A DNA stretch of 20,392 bases from Phycisphaerales bacterium (GTDB lineage Bacteria; Planctomycetota; Phycisphaerae; Phycisphaerales; UBA1924), in contig SLFH01000393.1 of NCBI GenBank assembly GCA_007124345.1, positions 1 through 20,392 of the forward strand, read 5' to 3'. Under the pieces are notes generated by a model. It did not search any database, was not told the origin of the DNA, and was given only the letters and a program-made list of their open reading frames with translations. Every line of letters begins with the position of its first letter. Positions within the stretch are counted from its first letter, which is position 1. Positions 6,977-16,657 of the stretch are shown here, piece after piece. The translations under genes were made by a program, and so were the position numbers.

Positions 6977-7720
6977 TCAGGCCGGTGCGAGGATCCGGTC
7001 CAGGAGGGAGCCGGAGTTCTGGCGTCCGATCCAGAAGATGGTGTTCTCGACGGAGTCGAAGGAGTTGGAGAGGGCCCGATCGAGGGTCGGGATCTGGAAG
7101 AAGCTGGCGTTGGGCGGGGGCAGGCGCGGGGCGTTGGCCGCGAGGACATCGACGCCGCCGGGGGCGTTGTTGGCCGTGACGCGGAGGCCCATCAACTCGT
7201 TGAGGTGGCGGCTGACGCTCGCGGTGATGGAGGTGATCAGGTTGTCGACATCCTGCGCCGAGGGCGTGAAGCCGAGCTGGGCGTGGGAGGGGACGAAGAC
7301 GACCGCCTCGTCGTTCCGGTCGATGTTGAGCGGGTCGGACCGCTGGGCGAAGCCGAAGGGCTGGCTGAGGACGCCGCCGCCGAAGCCGAGGTTCAGGCCG
7401 AACGCCTGGCCGATGGTGCTGCCCAGGAGCGGGCTCTTGGGGTCGACGGCGTTGGAGAGGAAGACGGTGGAGAAGTCCTGGAACTCGAAGTCGCGGGGAT
7501 TGGTCGAGAAGCGGACATCGACGCCGGCCCTCGCGTAGAGGCTTTCGAGGTTGGAGACGACATTGCCGACAATGTAGTCCTTGATGGGCTGGCCGTTGAT
7601 GGCCGAGCCGACGAGGCCGAGGACGGAAGGATCGAAGGCGGTGAGTGTGGTCTCGCGGTTGCCGGCTTCGAGCCAGTTGACGTTGCCGCCCTGGAGTTCG
7701 ATGAACACGTTCTGGGTGCG
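6977..7720 (-). other. C-terminal domain, degenerate metallopeptidase-like
   Basis: This part of the giant protein (residues about 2980-3226) starts with NVFIELQGGNVNWLEAG. It continues through a region on the plan of secreted metzincins: ARAGVDVRFSTNPRDFEF, then DRNDEAVVFVPSHAQLG, then VSRHLNELMGLRVT at 7175-7216. The last segment lines up with the zinc helix HExxHxxGLxH, keeping the GLR end. The zinc-binding and catalytic positions read R, H, E and V, so catalysis is not expected. The relationship is my inference from pattern. Confidence 0.45.
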
Positions 7721-10700
7721 CTGAACGACGGGCGCCGTGCCCTCGGTCACGATGCGGATGCTGTAGTCGGTGTTGAAGACGCCCTGGAGGTAGATGGCGT
7801 AGGAGGCGGGCGCAAGGCCGCCGCCGTCGGCGCGACCGGGCGCGGCGAAGGTGATGTAGAAGTCGCCGTTCTCGTCGAAGCCGTAGCTGTTGATGCCGTT
7901 GTCGGCGATGACGCCGGGTGTGCCGCCGGTGGGCGAGAAGTCAGAGGGGCTGAAGAGGAGTGAGGCGTCTGCGAGGCCGCTGGCGCCGGTGGTGTCGAAG
8001 AGGGCGAACTGCACGAAGTTGCTGAAGTCGAGGAAGGAGGAGCTGAAGTCCTGGCCGAGATCGGGCCCGCGGCTGCCGAGGTCGGCGCCGAACTCATTGA
8101 GCTTGACGGTGATGGTCATGAGCGTGCCGGGCTGGATCGGCTGGCCGTTGTTGAGGAGGTAGACGTCGATGTCGGGGAAGATGTCACCCGGGATGCCGAC
8201 ATGGCCGCGGGGGCCGATGGAGCCGTTGATGTCGGTGACGAGGCGTCCGCCCTGGCGTGTGGAGGTGATGTCGCCCGAGGGGCTGGAGCCGACGACGGAC
8301 ATGCCGGGCCCGCGTGTGAAGACGTAGCCGCCGCGGACGATGGACTCGACATCGTCGGCGGTGCCGAGCTCGCCGTCGGGCCCGGCGAACTCGATGAGCC
8401 TGGGCGCGTTGACGATGCGCTTGGCGCTGCCTGCGTCGGTGATGTCGTTGAAGCCGCTGTTGCCGTCGTCGTAGACGGTGATGTCGAAGCGGTAGTCGCC
8501 GAAGGTGCCGGGGACGTTCGGGAAGTTGACGAGGCCCGGGCTCTGGAAGGGGAAGAGTCCGGTCTGGGGGTTGAGATTGGCGACGGCGATGATGTAGGTG
8601 CCGGTGGTCTGCACGAAGAGGTTTCGCTCGCTGACAAAGTCTGCGAAGCCGATGCCCGAGCCGGGGAGGACGATGACATCGTTGCTGGCGTTGGGGCCGG
8701 TGAAGCTGTTGACCAGGTCGCCGCTGGGCGTGAGAACCGAGACCTCGGCGAACTGGCCGATGCCCTGGACATTGCTCAGGCGGAGGAACTGGCCGGCCTG
8801 GAGTGTGACGCTGTAGAGGTCGGCGTCGGCGCCGAAGCGGAAGAAGTTGAGGTCGTGGTCGGGGTGGTTTCCGATGCGCCCGCGGATGGTGTGGGTGACA
8901 TTGACATCGGGCAGCCCGTCGGGCTCGTAGTTGTTGTCCATCACCAGGTTGAGGTTGGCGGGCCCGTAGAAGTCGACGTCGATGGGGTTGCCGAAGACAT
9001 CGTTGCCTGTGAGGCGGATGGGGCTGAGCCTGTCGCCGACATCGCCGACGATGGCGTCCTTGGAGAAGTTGTCGCCCGCGAAGCCGTCGCCGTTGCCGTC
9101 GAGGCGAGCGCCGGCGATCTGGCCCCGGATGATGTCCTGGGAGAGCTCGAAGCGGTAGACGCCGGGGCCGGGGACGGCGGGGCGCTGCGGGAGGCTGCGC
9201 TCGGTGACGGAACGCTCGAAGCGGACGAGGGCGGTGTTGGTCGCCTCGTCGTAGCTGATGGTGTAGTCGAGGCCCTCGACGAGGAAGATCTGCTGCGAGC
9301 CGGTGGCGCCGCGGAGTTCGCGGACGCTCAGGGCGTCAGAGAGGGTGGCGGCGTCGATGGGCTGGTTGAAGGTCAGGCGTGCCGTGAAGACATTGGCCGA
9401 CTCGGTGACGCGGAGGTCGGCGACCTGGATGGGCACTGGCTGCGTCTCGGCGCGGGTAATGGCGAAGTTGCCCTTGTTCACGCCGGCGGTCCCGCCGATG
9501 TTGACGGTGCCGATCGTGCCGGTCGAGGAGATGCGGAAAGACTCGGTCGAACGGTTGGAGCCGACACCCGAGCCGGTGATGGTGACGTTGCCGATGCGCG
9601 AGCGACCCGGTGCGACGCGGTCGTCGGCGGTTCCGAAGAAGCGGTCGGGCCCGCGGAGGGCGCCGGCGACGATGTCGGACTCGAAGAAGTTGCCGCCGAC
9701 GGTGATGTTGGAGGCGAAGCCCGAGCCGACACGGTCGGCGTTGATGCCCGTCCCGCCGTAGTCGGCGTTGGCGCCGAGGTCGCCGCCGATGAGGATCGAC
9801 GAGTTGGTCATGTCGCCGGCGATGGCGACATTGCCGAGTTGGTCTGCGACCGAGAGGCGGCTGCGGAGGAAGGCGTTGGCGGTGAAGGCGGGCTGCGCCC
9901 CGCCACCAAGGGTGGTGGCGGCGCCGAGGTTGCGTCCGACGCGGATGAGTGAGGTGTCGACGACGCCGTTGACGGTGATCCGCGTGGCGCTGCGGAAGAT
10001 GTTGACATCCGCCTGCATGCGCCCGTTGATGGTGATGGTGCCGGCGCTGACGAGGTCGATCTTGGCCTCGTTGCGTACGGTGGCGACCTGGTCGCCGTAG
10101 CGGCCGTTGACGGTGAGGGTGGTGACGCGCCGGGCGTCGATGAAGCCGGCGTCGAGGTTTCTGAAGGTCATCGTGCCGACATCGCCGCCGAAGCGGATGT
10201 CGCCGGTGGTGCGGACATCGCGGAAGGTGGCCGTGCCGCCGTCGCCGTCGATCACGACGCTCGAGTCGCCGCGCAGATCGCCGACGATGTTGAGCGTGCC
10301 GAGCGAGGCGTCGTTGCGCGAGAAGACATTGAAATTGCTGATGCGTCCGTTGTCGCGGGTGGACTCGACGCGGAGCGACGACTGCAGCGTGGTGCCCGAG
10401 AGGCGGACCGCACGCGTCTGCGCGTCCCATGTCGCCTGGCCTGGGCCCGAGAGCGTGATGCGGACGGCCTCGTTGTTGCCGAGGTTGACCTCCAGCCCGC
10501 TCGCCCCGATCGGCGTGCCCGCGGGCGCGCCGAGGAAGATGCGGCTGTCGGCCACCGGGCTGTTCACGCCGACGAAGCTGAAGCGACCATCGCCCTCGAT
10601 CGAGCTCTGGATGTTCTCAGAGCCGAAGCGGGTGGCGATGACATTCGAGCCCGAAGCGATCGAGACATTGCGGATCTCGCTGACGCCCAGAGCGCGGGTG

Positions 10701-13700
10701 ACGCCGGCTGTGCCGGAGTTGTATACGCCGTTGGCGCCCGCCGATAGGCCGGCGACGAAGTCGACATTGTTGGTGTTGCCGCCGATCGAGACGCCGTCGA
10801 TCACGCCGGCGCGGACGGTGTCGGCGTCGGGGCCGACCCCGCCTGGGCGGTTGTTGAAGCCGAGGTCGAAGACGCCCGCGGCGAAGAGCACATCGATGGC
10901 GTTGCCCCCGATGGTGATCCCGCCGATGCGGTCGCCGGCGGCGAAGTAGCTCGCCCCGCGCGTGCCCCGGGTGCCCGAGTCGGCGAGCACGCCCATCCCG
11001 ATGGTGATCTGCTGGATCCGCTCGCCGGCGTAGAAGCCGGTCTCCCACACCTGGCCGGAGATGTTGATGTTGACGATGTTGCGTCCGGCGTGGATCTGCG
11101 GCCCATCGATCTGGGAGGTGTTGGCGGTGCCGGTGGGGACCTGGCTCCTGAAGTTGTCGAACTGGACATCCGGCGAGAGGTTCTGGTTCACGCCGACATT
11201 GCCGAAGACATTGCTGCTGGAGGTGACGACGAGCGAGACAATGTCCAGCCCGGCGTGCACGCTGCCGAGGAGCGAGCCGTTGTTGATCGTGAGGGATTCG
11301 ATGCTGCCGTCGAAGGCGGCGATCCTACGGCCCTGCAGGAGCGAGCCGTTGTTGATGGTGATCGTCTGGATGCCGCGGGAGAAGCTGATGATGTTGCCGC
11401 CGAAGTCGCCGTTGATGGTGACGCGGCCGATGCGGTCGAAGGCCTCGATGGAGCCGCCGCCGAGGGTGCGGTTGCCGGGGAGGTCGACGCCCCGGCCGAT
11501 GGTGACACCCCCCTGGCCGCCCCCGCCGATGACGCTCCCGCCGGGCACGACGACCGGGTCGATACCGAGCGTGCCGCCGACGCGGACATCGGCGTAGAGC
11601 TGCCCGTTGGGGGCCGAGAGGGAGAAGAGGTTGCCCCTGACGAGGATCACGCCCGCCTCGCCCTGGCGACCGATGTGGCGCCCGGCCACGAGCTGGCTGA
11701 CACCGCCGGAGATATCCGCGTTGAGCACCAGGTCTCGCCCGGCCTGCACAACGCCGACGACGCCGGTGTCGGTGGTCGTCCTGATGGTGGCGACCAGGTC
11801 TCCCGCGAGGGTGACGACGCGGGCGACGGGCCCGGCCGAGACGATCTCGCCGCTGAAGCCCGTGCCGGCCTGGAGGTTGTTCAGGCGTCCGTCGGAGCCG
11901 CTGATGGTGAACTTGCTGTTGATGATGTTGCCGCCGGCGGTGATCGCGTTGACGAGGCCCGCGACCCTGATCTCCGAGGAGGCGATGTCGTTGGTGACGG
12001 TGATCGCCTGGCGGATCTCGCCGGTGTTGATGCGGCTTGCGCGGAGCGAGTTGTTGGCGATCAGCCGCTCGATGCGTCCGTCGACCTGGATATCGACGCG
12101 GGCGATCGTGCCCGCGGAGATCTGCCCGCGGACATCGCCGATGATGTCGATCAGCAGGTCGGACATGACACCGGTGGTCTGCTTGGTCTCGATGCGCTGG
12201 ATGTTCCCGCCGATGGTGATCGTGCTTGGGCGGAACTCCTGATCGCTGCCGGTCCGCGTCGAGTTGCGGAAGCCGGTGGCGAGGATCGCGTCGGCGCGGT
12301 TGGTCAGCTCGATGTTGGAGGCGTCGAAGAAGCCGTTGGTCAGGTCGAGGCGTTCGAGCTCGTCGGCCCGGATGCTCGAGCGGAAGAAGTCGGCGTTCTG
12401 GCCGTCGACCTGGCCGATCACGCCGAGGATGGTCTCGGTGGTGTCGAAGAACTGGGTGACCCAGAGCGAGTCGAACTGGGCGACGAAGATCTGGGCGCCG
12501 TCGTAATCGCCGCCGCCGCGCAGGCGGACCTGCTCGATCCCGCCGAACTCGAAGGGCGGCTCTGCGGGCGTGAAGTTGTTGGCCGCGGCGATCACGCTGC
12601 GGATCGAGGCGCCGGCGGTTCGCCCGCCCTCGACCGACTGGAGCTCGTTCTCGGCGAAGATGCCGGTGGTGGCGATGGGCGAGTGCTTGCGCGGGGCCAG
12701 CCCGTCGCCGATCTCGACCGTGCCGATGTTGGGGGCGTAGATCACGCCGACGATCCCGTCGAACCGGTCGGCGACATTGCTGTTGTCGGAGTTGGCCTGC
12801 AGGTCGACAAGGGTCGCGCCCCCGCCCTGGAGCCTCACATCGCCCATCGCCCTGGCGACGCGGACGAACTGCACATTGCCCTCTCGGACAACCACGCCGT
12901 TGAGGAACGGCCCGAACGGCCCGCCGATGTCGTCCAGGGCGGCCGGGCCGGTGGCGCGGGCGAGTGAGTTGACCGGGCGGAAGGCTGTCCCGTTCCACAG
13001 CGGGCTCATGGTGTTGCCGCTGATGCCGATCGGCCCGCCGACATCGCCGTTCAGGCCCGCCTGGATGCCGAGCTCCGGGCCGATGAGGCGGGGGCCCCAC
13101 GCGGGGACCTGGGTCCGCCCGAGGCTGCCCCGTGTGATCTCCAGCTCGTTGAGGCCGATGACATCGATGGCGACGATGTCGCCGTTGAGCGTGGTGTTGC
13201 TGATGCGGTTGAGCCCGGTGCCGCCGGTCTGAACGATGCGGTAGACATCGATCTCGGTGTTGCCGGAGATGTTGACATTGCTCTGGGCGGTCGCGTTGGT
13301 GATGTCGATGCGACCGATGGAGACGGGACCGGCGCCGGAGGTGCCGCCCACGCCCGAGATGTTGAGGTTCCGCCCGCCGGCGAGATTGACCTCGATGTTG
13401 GCGATGGCGACGCCGACGGAGTTGTCGATCGGCATGATGCGGACCACACCGATGGGGACCTGCGAGGGCACGCCGGTCACGCTGATGCTGACCCTGCCGC
13501 CGCGATCGTCGGTCAGTTCAAGCGACTGGCCGGGGATGATGGGCAGCTGGGTCTGGAGCCCGACGAGGTCGATCCTCGGGAAGTCCATGAAGCGGATGTC
13601 GGTGTTGACGCCCGTCTGGAAGAATCGGGCGGTGTCGACATTACCCTCGAAGATCCCGACCTGCGTCTCGCCGTCGGCGATATCGATGTCCTGGCTGATC

Positions 13701-16657
13701 AGGAAGGCGCCGAGCGTGGCGTTGTCGGGCAGGATGAATCGGGAACCGACGCCGTGCATGTGGGCGCCGGCGCGGATCATGCCGACCGAGCCGGTCGCGC
13801 CGGGGTTGGCGACCAGGTCGCGCCCGGTGCGCAGCACGATGCCGACATCGCGCGTGTCGTTCCCGCCCTCGTCGATCGGCTGGAGGTAACCGATGCCGCC
13901 GCTGATGTCGATCGTGCCGACATCGCCGCCCACATCGATAAAGAGGAACGAGACATCGCCCTGGGTGGGGCCCTCGCCGCCGATCTCGCTGCGCCCGGTG
14001 AACAGCATGCCGAGGTTCCCGCCGATGTTGTAGCGGACCTGGCCGAATGTCTGCTGCGGGTCGATGTCGGCGCCGGTCCAGATGCCGTAAAGGTTTCCGG
14101 CCGCGGCGTACACGCCGGCGCGCAGGCTCTGGCGGACGCGAGCCTCTTCCTCATTGGTGTTGAAGATCTCTTCGGGGTCCTGAATATCCCCGCCGGGCGT
14201 GTAGTAGCCCGTGCCGACGCGGTGGATGCCCCACGAGCCGTTGAGCACAGTGACGCTGGGCTGGCCCGCGCTGGTCTCCGCGGCGGTGCCCGCGCCGGTG
14301 CGCACCGAGCCGAGCGTCGTCGGCGCCATGCCGTTGATCGCGACCGTGTACGCAACGCCGTCGATAAAGCGCTCGTTCGCCGAGTTGGGGTCGTAGACCA
14401 CCAGGTAGTACACGCCCGGCGCTTCGGGCTCGAAGACGAAGCTCTGGCCCTGGGCGAGCTGCCGCTGCTGGGTCTCGCCGGCGGCGACGGTGCGCCCGTC
14501 GGTGTCGACGATGCGCAGACCGACATCGATGTTGGGCGACTGCACGACCACGGGCGTGGTGCCGTCGACCGCGAAGCCGAAGACGTCGGACACATCGACC
14601 GCGGTGTGGAACGAGGGATCGCGGAAGCCGACCTCGCCCCGGATCTCCACGGCGGTGCCGAGCGAGCCGACCCACTCGGCGGCGTCGATCACATCGTTGC
14701 GCAGCTGCGAGCTGCCCAGCAGGATGCCTTGGTCGGAGTAGATCCGACCCGCGCCGTTGGAGCCGGGGTTGCGGACCTGGAATTCCGCCCACACATTGAA
14801 GAAGAACTGCTCGTTGACCTGCGAGCCCTCGGGCAACGCCCAGATGAACTCACGCTCGCGGTAGCGCAGGATGTCGCGAGGCGGCCTGTTCGCGGGGTCG
14901 TTGATGTCGCCGACGACCGTGATGTCCATCAGCGAGCGACCGCCCGCGATGAACTCGCCGAGCGAACGCCCGACCACCAGCTCGTTGTTGGTCTTGAACG
15001 CCTCGGTCACCTGGAAGCCGGGCGGGAGGGTCGCGTCGTCCTCGATGACATACAGGCCCGCGTCGCTGGCGACGATGAACGCGCCGAGGTCGCCGTCGAC
15101 CGTCGTCGAACCCATCATGTAGCCGATGTTGATCTCGTCGACGGCGCCGGTGAATCTGGACGAGCCGTGCACGACGCCGTGGATCGCAACGCGACCCATC
15201 GAAGAGCCGTCGTTGACGAAGATGCCCTGCGCCGGGTTGTTGAACGCCAGCGGGTTGGTCAGCGCGAGCCCGCCCCCGAAGACCGGGATGCCCGGCACGG
15301 GGCCGCCCGGGTTGAAGGTCTGGGTCGAGGAGGGGTTGCGCAAGAAGGGCGAGCCGATGATCACCGAGCCCTGCCCGGGGGGCAGGCCGAGGCCGTCGTC
15401 GTCGGCGGTGAAGGCGTAACCGAAGCCCGCCTGCTCGAACTGATCGAACAGGCCGATGAAGTTCTCCGAACGCGTGTAGATGAACGCGTTCTCTCCCGTG
15501 CCTTCCTGGTAGATGCCGTTGGGCAGTTCGAGAGGATTGAACGAGGCGTTCTGGTTCTCGCCCTGCTCGATCGTGCCGCCCAGGACCGTGAGGTTGGTGC
15601 GCGAGTCGGTGTTCTCCAGCACGACGCGGCCGATGCCGGCGTTGAAGTCCGGAATGCCGTCGAGATTGCGGTCGATCAGCACGACGTTGTCGACGACACC
15701 GACGCGGATCGTCGGGACCATCGGGTTCTGGTACAGATCGGTGATCGTCGCGCGGGCGCCGATCGGGCCGACCAGGCGGAACTCGGCCCCGAAGAGCGTG
15801 CTCGACACGACCTCGTTGAAAATGCCGAACGGGAGCGTCGCCGAGAAATCGTCGAGGCGGAACGGGTTGGGGTTGTTCGCCGTCGCGACCAGGCGGACCT
15901 CGTCGAAGACACCCGTGACCCGCGGGTCGGCGGCGCTGAAGAAGAACTCGCCGACGCCCGCGGCGATGTTCGCCCCGTCGCCACCGATGTTGAAGTCGCG
16001 CAGCGCGGTCCCCGTGAACGCGTCGATCACCTGGCCGTCGAACAGCAACTCCAGGCGGATGTCGTTGTAGGGCAGGCCGAACGCGGTGATCGGCTGGAAC
16101 TGGGCGTTCACGCCCCGGTTGGCGAAGAAGCTGAACTCCTGCATCGCCAGGGGGAGGCCCGACTCCTCGCCCAGGAACTCGAAGGACATGAACCGTCCCT
16201 CTTGGCGGGTGATGACCTGCAGGGCCTCGGTGCCCGCGATCGGCCCGTCCGGGCCAATCTGGGCGATGATCCGCGAGTCGGTCGCCGGGGAGAGGTTGTG
16301 ACGGACGCGGAGGTTCGATTCGTCGAAGATCGTGCCGCTGGGGATGTTCCGCGGAGTCTCCTCGCCGAAGTCCTCGTCGATGATCTCGGGATCGTCGGGA
16401 TCCTCGATCTCGATGTTGGTGTTGAGGTAGGGGATCGAGTACCCGAAGATCACCGCGGCAACGCCGATCCCGTCGCCGTTCAGATCGCTCTCGGGCGTGA
16501 TCTCGAGCGTGAACAGAAGCTGACGCGGCTCCAGACGTTCGACGGCCGGACGGGCCGACCGGCCTGCGAGCGCCGCGAGCCTGCCCGCCGAGTGCTTCTC
16601 GGCAGAGCGGGTGCGCCGACGAACATAGGGACGCACGACAGCGGAAGAACGGTTCAT
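6977..16657 (-). CDS. Giant LEPR-XLL beta-strand-repeat surface protein with degenerate peptidase-like C-terminus
   Basis: 3,226 residues. The ATG at 16657 has GAGGAG five bases upstream; an in-frame ATG seven codons earlier lacks such a site. Residues 1-41 are Arg-rich. RLEPRQLLF (41-49) is the LEPR-XLL motif known from large planctomycete exported proteins. No classical hydrophobic signal peptide is seen. Residues 50-480 are non-repetitive with an acidic patch near 75-95. A PPC-like module is at about 690-775. From about 790 to 2400 there are short beta-strand repeats such as VTIGGN and AGRNIVNINISG, likely a parallel beta-helix. A bacterial Ig-like domain (about 2409-2540) ends with DGNGDGFAGDN, possibly calcium-binding. 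A second PPC-like module is at about 2575-2745. The end (about 2980-3226) resembles a metzincin with its zinc site lost. There is no Cys, only 12 Lys, and no C-terminal membrane anchor. An adhesion or surface-layer role is inferred. Confidence 0.93.
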   Translation of the reverse strand: MNRSSAVVRPYVRRRTRSAEKHSAGRLAALAGRSARPAVERLEPRQLLFTLEITPESDLNGDGIGVAAVIFGYSIPYLNTNIEIEDPDDPEIIDEDFGEETPRNIPSGTIFDESNLRVRHNLSPATDSRIIAQIGPDGPIAGTEALQVITRQEGRFMSFEFLGEESGLPLAMQEFSFFANRGVNAQFQPITAFGLPYNDIRLELLFDGQVIDAFTGTALRDFNIGGDGANIAAGVGEFFFSAADPRVTGVFDEVRLVATANNPNPFRLDDFSATLPFGIFNEVVSSTLFGAEFRLVGPIGARATITDLYQNPMVPTIRVGVVDNVVLIDRNLDGIPDFNAGIGRVVLENTDSRTNLTVLGGTIEQGENQNASFNPLELPNGIYQEGTGENAFIYTRSENFIGLFDQFEQAGFGYAFTADDDGLGLPPGQGSVIIGSPFLRNPSSTQTFNPGGPVPGIPVFGGGLALTNPLAFNNPAQGIFVNDGSSMGRVAIHGVVHGSSRFTGAVDEINIGYMMGSTTVDGDLGAFIVASDAGLYVIEDDATLPPGFQVTEAFKTNNELVVGRSLGEFIAGGRSLMDITVVGDINDPANRPPRDILRYREREFIWALPEGSQVNEQFFFNVWAEFQVRNPGSNGAGRIYSDQGILLGSSQLRNDVIDAAEWVGSLGTAVEIRGEVGFRDPSFHTAVDVSDVFGFAVDGTTPVVVQSPNIDVGLRIVDTDGRTVAAGETQQRQLAQGQSFVFEPEAPGVYYLVVYDPNSANERFIDGVAYTVAINGMAPTTLGSVRTGAGTAAETSAGQPSVTVLNGSWGIHRVGTGYYTPGGDIQDPEEIFNTNEEEARVRQSLRAGVYAAAGNLYGIWTGADIDPQQTFGQVRYNIGGNLGMLFTGRSEIGGEGPTQGDVSFLFIDVGGDVGTIDISGGIGYLQPIDEGGNDTRDVGIVLRTGRDLVANPGATGSVGMIRAGAHMHGVGSRFILPDNATLGAFLISQDIDIADGETQVGIFEGNVDTARFFQTGVNTDIRFMDFPRIDLVGLQTQLPIIPGQSLELTDDRGGRVSISVTGVPSQVPIGVVRIMPIDNSVGVAIANIEVNLAGGRNLNISGVGGTSGAGPVSIGRIDITNATAQSNVNISGNTEIDVYRIVQTGGTGLNRISNTTLNGDIVAIDVIGLNELEITRGSLGRTQVPAWGPRLIGPELGIQAGLNGDVGGPIGISGNTMSPLWNGTAFRPVNSLARATGPAALDDIGGPFGPFLNGVVVREGNVQFVRVARAMGDVRLQGGGATLVDLQANSDNSNVADRFDGIVGVIYAPNIGTVEIGDGLAPRKHSPIATTGIFAENELQSVEGGRTAGASIRSVIAAANNFTPAEPPFEFGGIEQVRLRGGGDYDGAQIFVAQFDSLWVTQFFDTTETILGVIGQVDGQNADFFRSSIRADELERLDLTNGFFDASNIELTNRADAILATGFRNSTRTGSDQEFRPSTITIGGNIQRIETKQTTGVMSDLLIDIIGDVRGQISAGTIARVDIQVDGRIERLIANNSLRASRINTGEIRQAITVTNDIASSEIRVAGLVNAITAGGNIINSKFTISGSDGRLNNLQAGTGFSGEIVSAGPVARVVTLAGDLVATIRTTTDTGVVGVVQAGRDLVLNADISGGVSQLVAGRHIGRQGEAGVILVRGNLFSLSAPNGQLYADVRVGGTLGIDPVVVPGGSVIGGGGQGGVTIGRGVDLPGNRTLGGGSIEAFDRIGRVTINGDFGGNIISFSRGIQTITINNGSLLQGRRIAAFDGSIESLTINNGSLLGSVHAGLDIVSLVVTSSSNVFGNVGVNQNLSPDVQFDNFRSQVPTGTANTSQIDGPQIHAGRNIVNINISGQVWETGFYAGERIQQITIGMGVLADSGTRGTRGASYFAAGDRIGGITIGGNAIDVLFAAGVFDLGFNNRPGGVGPDADTVRAGVIDGVSIGGNTNNVDFVAGLSAGANGVYNSGTAGVTRALGVSEIRNVSIASGSNVIATRFGSENIQSSIEGDGRFSFVGVNSPVADSRIFLGAPAGTPIGASGLEVNLGNNEAVRITLSGPGQATWDAQTRAVRLSGTTLQSSLRVESTRDNGRISNFNVFSRNDASLGTLNIVGDLRGDSSVVIDGDGGTATFRDVRTTGDIRFGGDVGTMTFRNLDAGFIDARRVTTLTVNGRYGDQVATVRNEAKIDLVSAGTITINGRMQADVNIFRSATRITVNGVVDTSLIRVGRNLGAATTLGGGAQPAFTANAFLRSRLSVADQLGNVAIAGDMTNSSILIGGDLGANADYGGTGINADRVGSGFASNITVGGNFFESDIVAGALRGPDRFFGTADDRVAPGRSRIGNVTITGSGVGSNRSTESFRISSTGTIGTVNIGGTAGVNKGNFAITRAETQPVPIQVADLRVTESANVFTARLTFNQPIDAATLSDALSVRELRGATGSQQIFLVEGLDYTISYDEATNTALVRFERSVTERSLPQRPAVPGPGVYRFELSQDIIRGQIAGARLDGNGDGFAGDNFSKDAIVGDVGDRLSPIRLTGNDVFGNPIDVDFYGPANLNLVMDNNYEPDGLPDVNVTHTIRGRIGNHPDHDLNFFRFGADADLYSVTLQAGQFLRLSNVQGIGQFAEVSVLTPSGDLVNSFTGPNASNDVIVLPGSGIGFADFVSERNLFVQTTGTYIIAVANLNPQTGLFPFQSPGLVNFPNVPGTFGDYRFDITVYDDGNSGFNDITDAGSAKRIVNAPRLIEFAGPDGELGTADDVESIVRGGYVFTRGPGMSVVGSSPSGDITSTRQGGRLVTDINGSIGPRGHVGIPGDIFPDIDVYLLNNGQPIQPGTLMTITVKLNEFGADLGSRGPDLGQDFSSSFLDFSNFVQFALFDTTGASGLADASLLFSPSDFSPTGGTPGVIADNGINSYGFDENGDFYITFAAPGRADGGGLAPASYAIYLQGVFNTDYSIRIVTEGTAPVVQRTQNVFIELQGGNVNWLEAGNRETTLTAFDPSVLGLVGSAINGQPIKDYIVGNVVSNLESLYARAGVDVRFSTNPRDFEFQDFSTVFLSNAVDPKSPLLGSTIGQAFGLNLGFGGGVLSQPFGFAQRSDPLNIDRNDEAVVFVPSHAQLGFTPSAQDVDNLITSITASVSRHLNELMGLRVTANNAPGGVDVLAANAPRLPPPNASFFQIPTLDRALSNSFDSVENTIFWIGRQNSGSLLDRILAPA
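11268..11356 (-). repeat. Pair of 23-codon beta-helix rungs with an identical 20-base core
   Basis: AGGAGCGAGCCGTTGTTGAT occurs at 11268-11287 and again at 11337-11356, an offset of 69 bases or 23 codons. Both copies encode TINNGSLL in the giant protein. They mark two consecutive rungs of the repeat region and suggest internal duplication. Confidence 0.8.
16514..16534 (-). other. LEPR-XLL motif of the giant protein
   Basis: Encodes LEPRQLL (residues 42-48), preceded by an Arg-rich segment and followed by FTLEITP. In Planctomycetes this motif marks the start of many very large exported proteins and is thought to act in export or sorting; the mechanism is not established. Confidence 0.85.

Noticed and set aside
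8201..9952. Plus-strand open frame of 583 codons
   Set aside because: Mirror frame of the giant gene with low-complexity Val/Ala/Asp/Gly composition and no recognisable domain.
11090..12967. Plus-strand open frame of 625 codons and the opposite-strand shifted frame 11325-13100
   Set aside because: Both are shadows of the beta-strand repeat region; their Asp/Gly/Ala- or Arg/His/Pro-rich composition is what reading a GC-rich gene out of frame gives.
6977..16657. Reading the frequent short DNA similarities in the giant gene as a CRISPR array or tandem DNA repeat
   Set aside because: The similarities are degenerate, in frame and follow repeated beta-strand motifs such as VTIGGN; there are no regular spacers.
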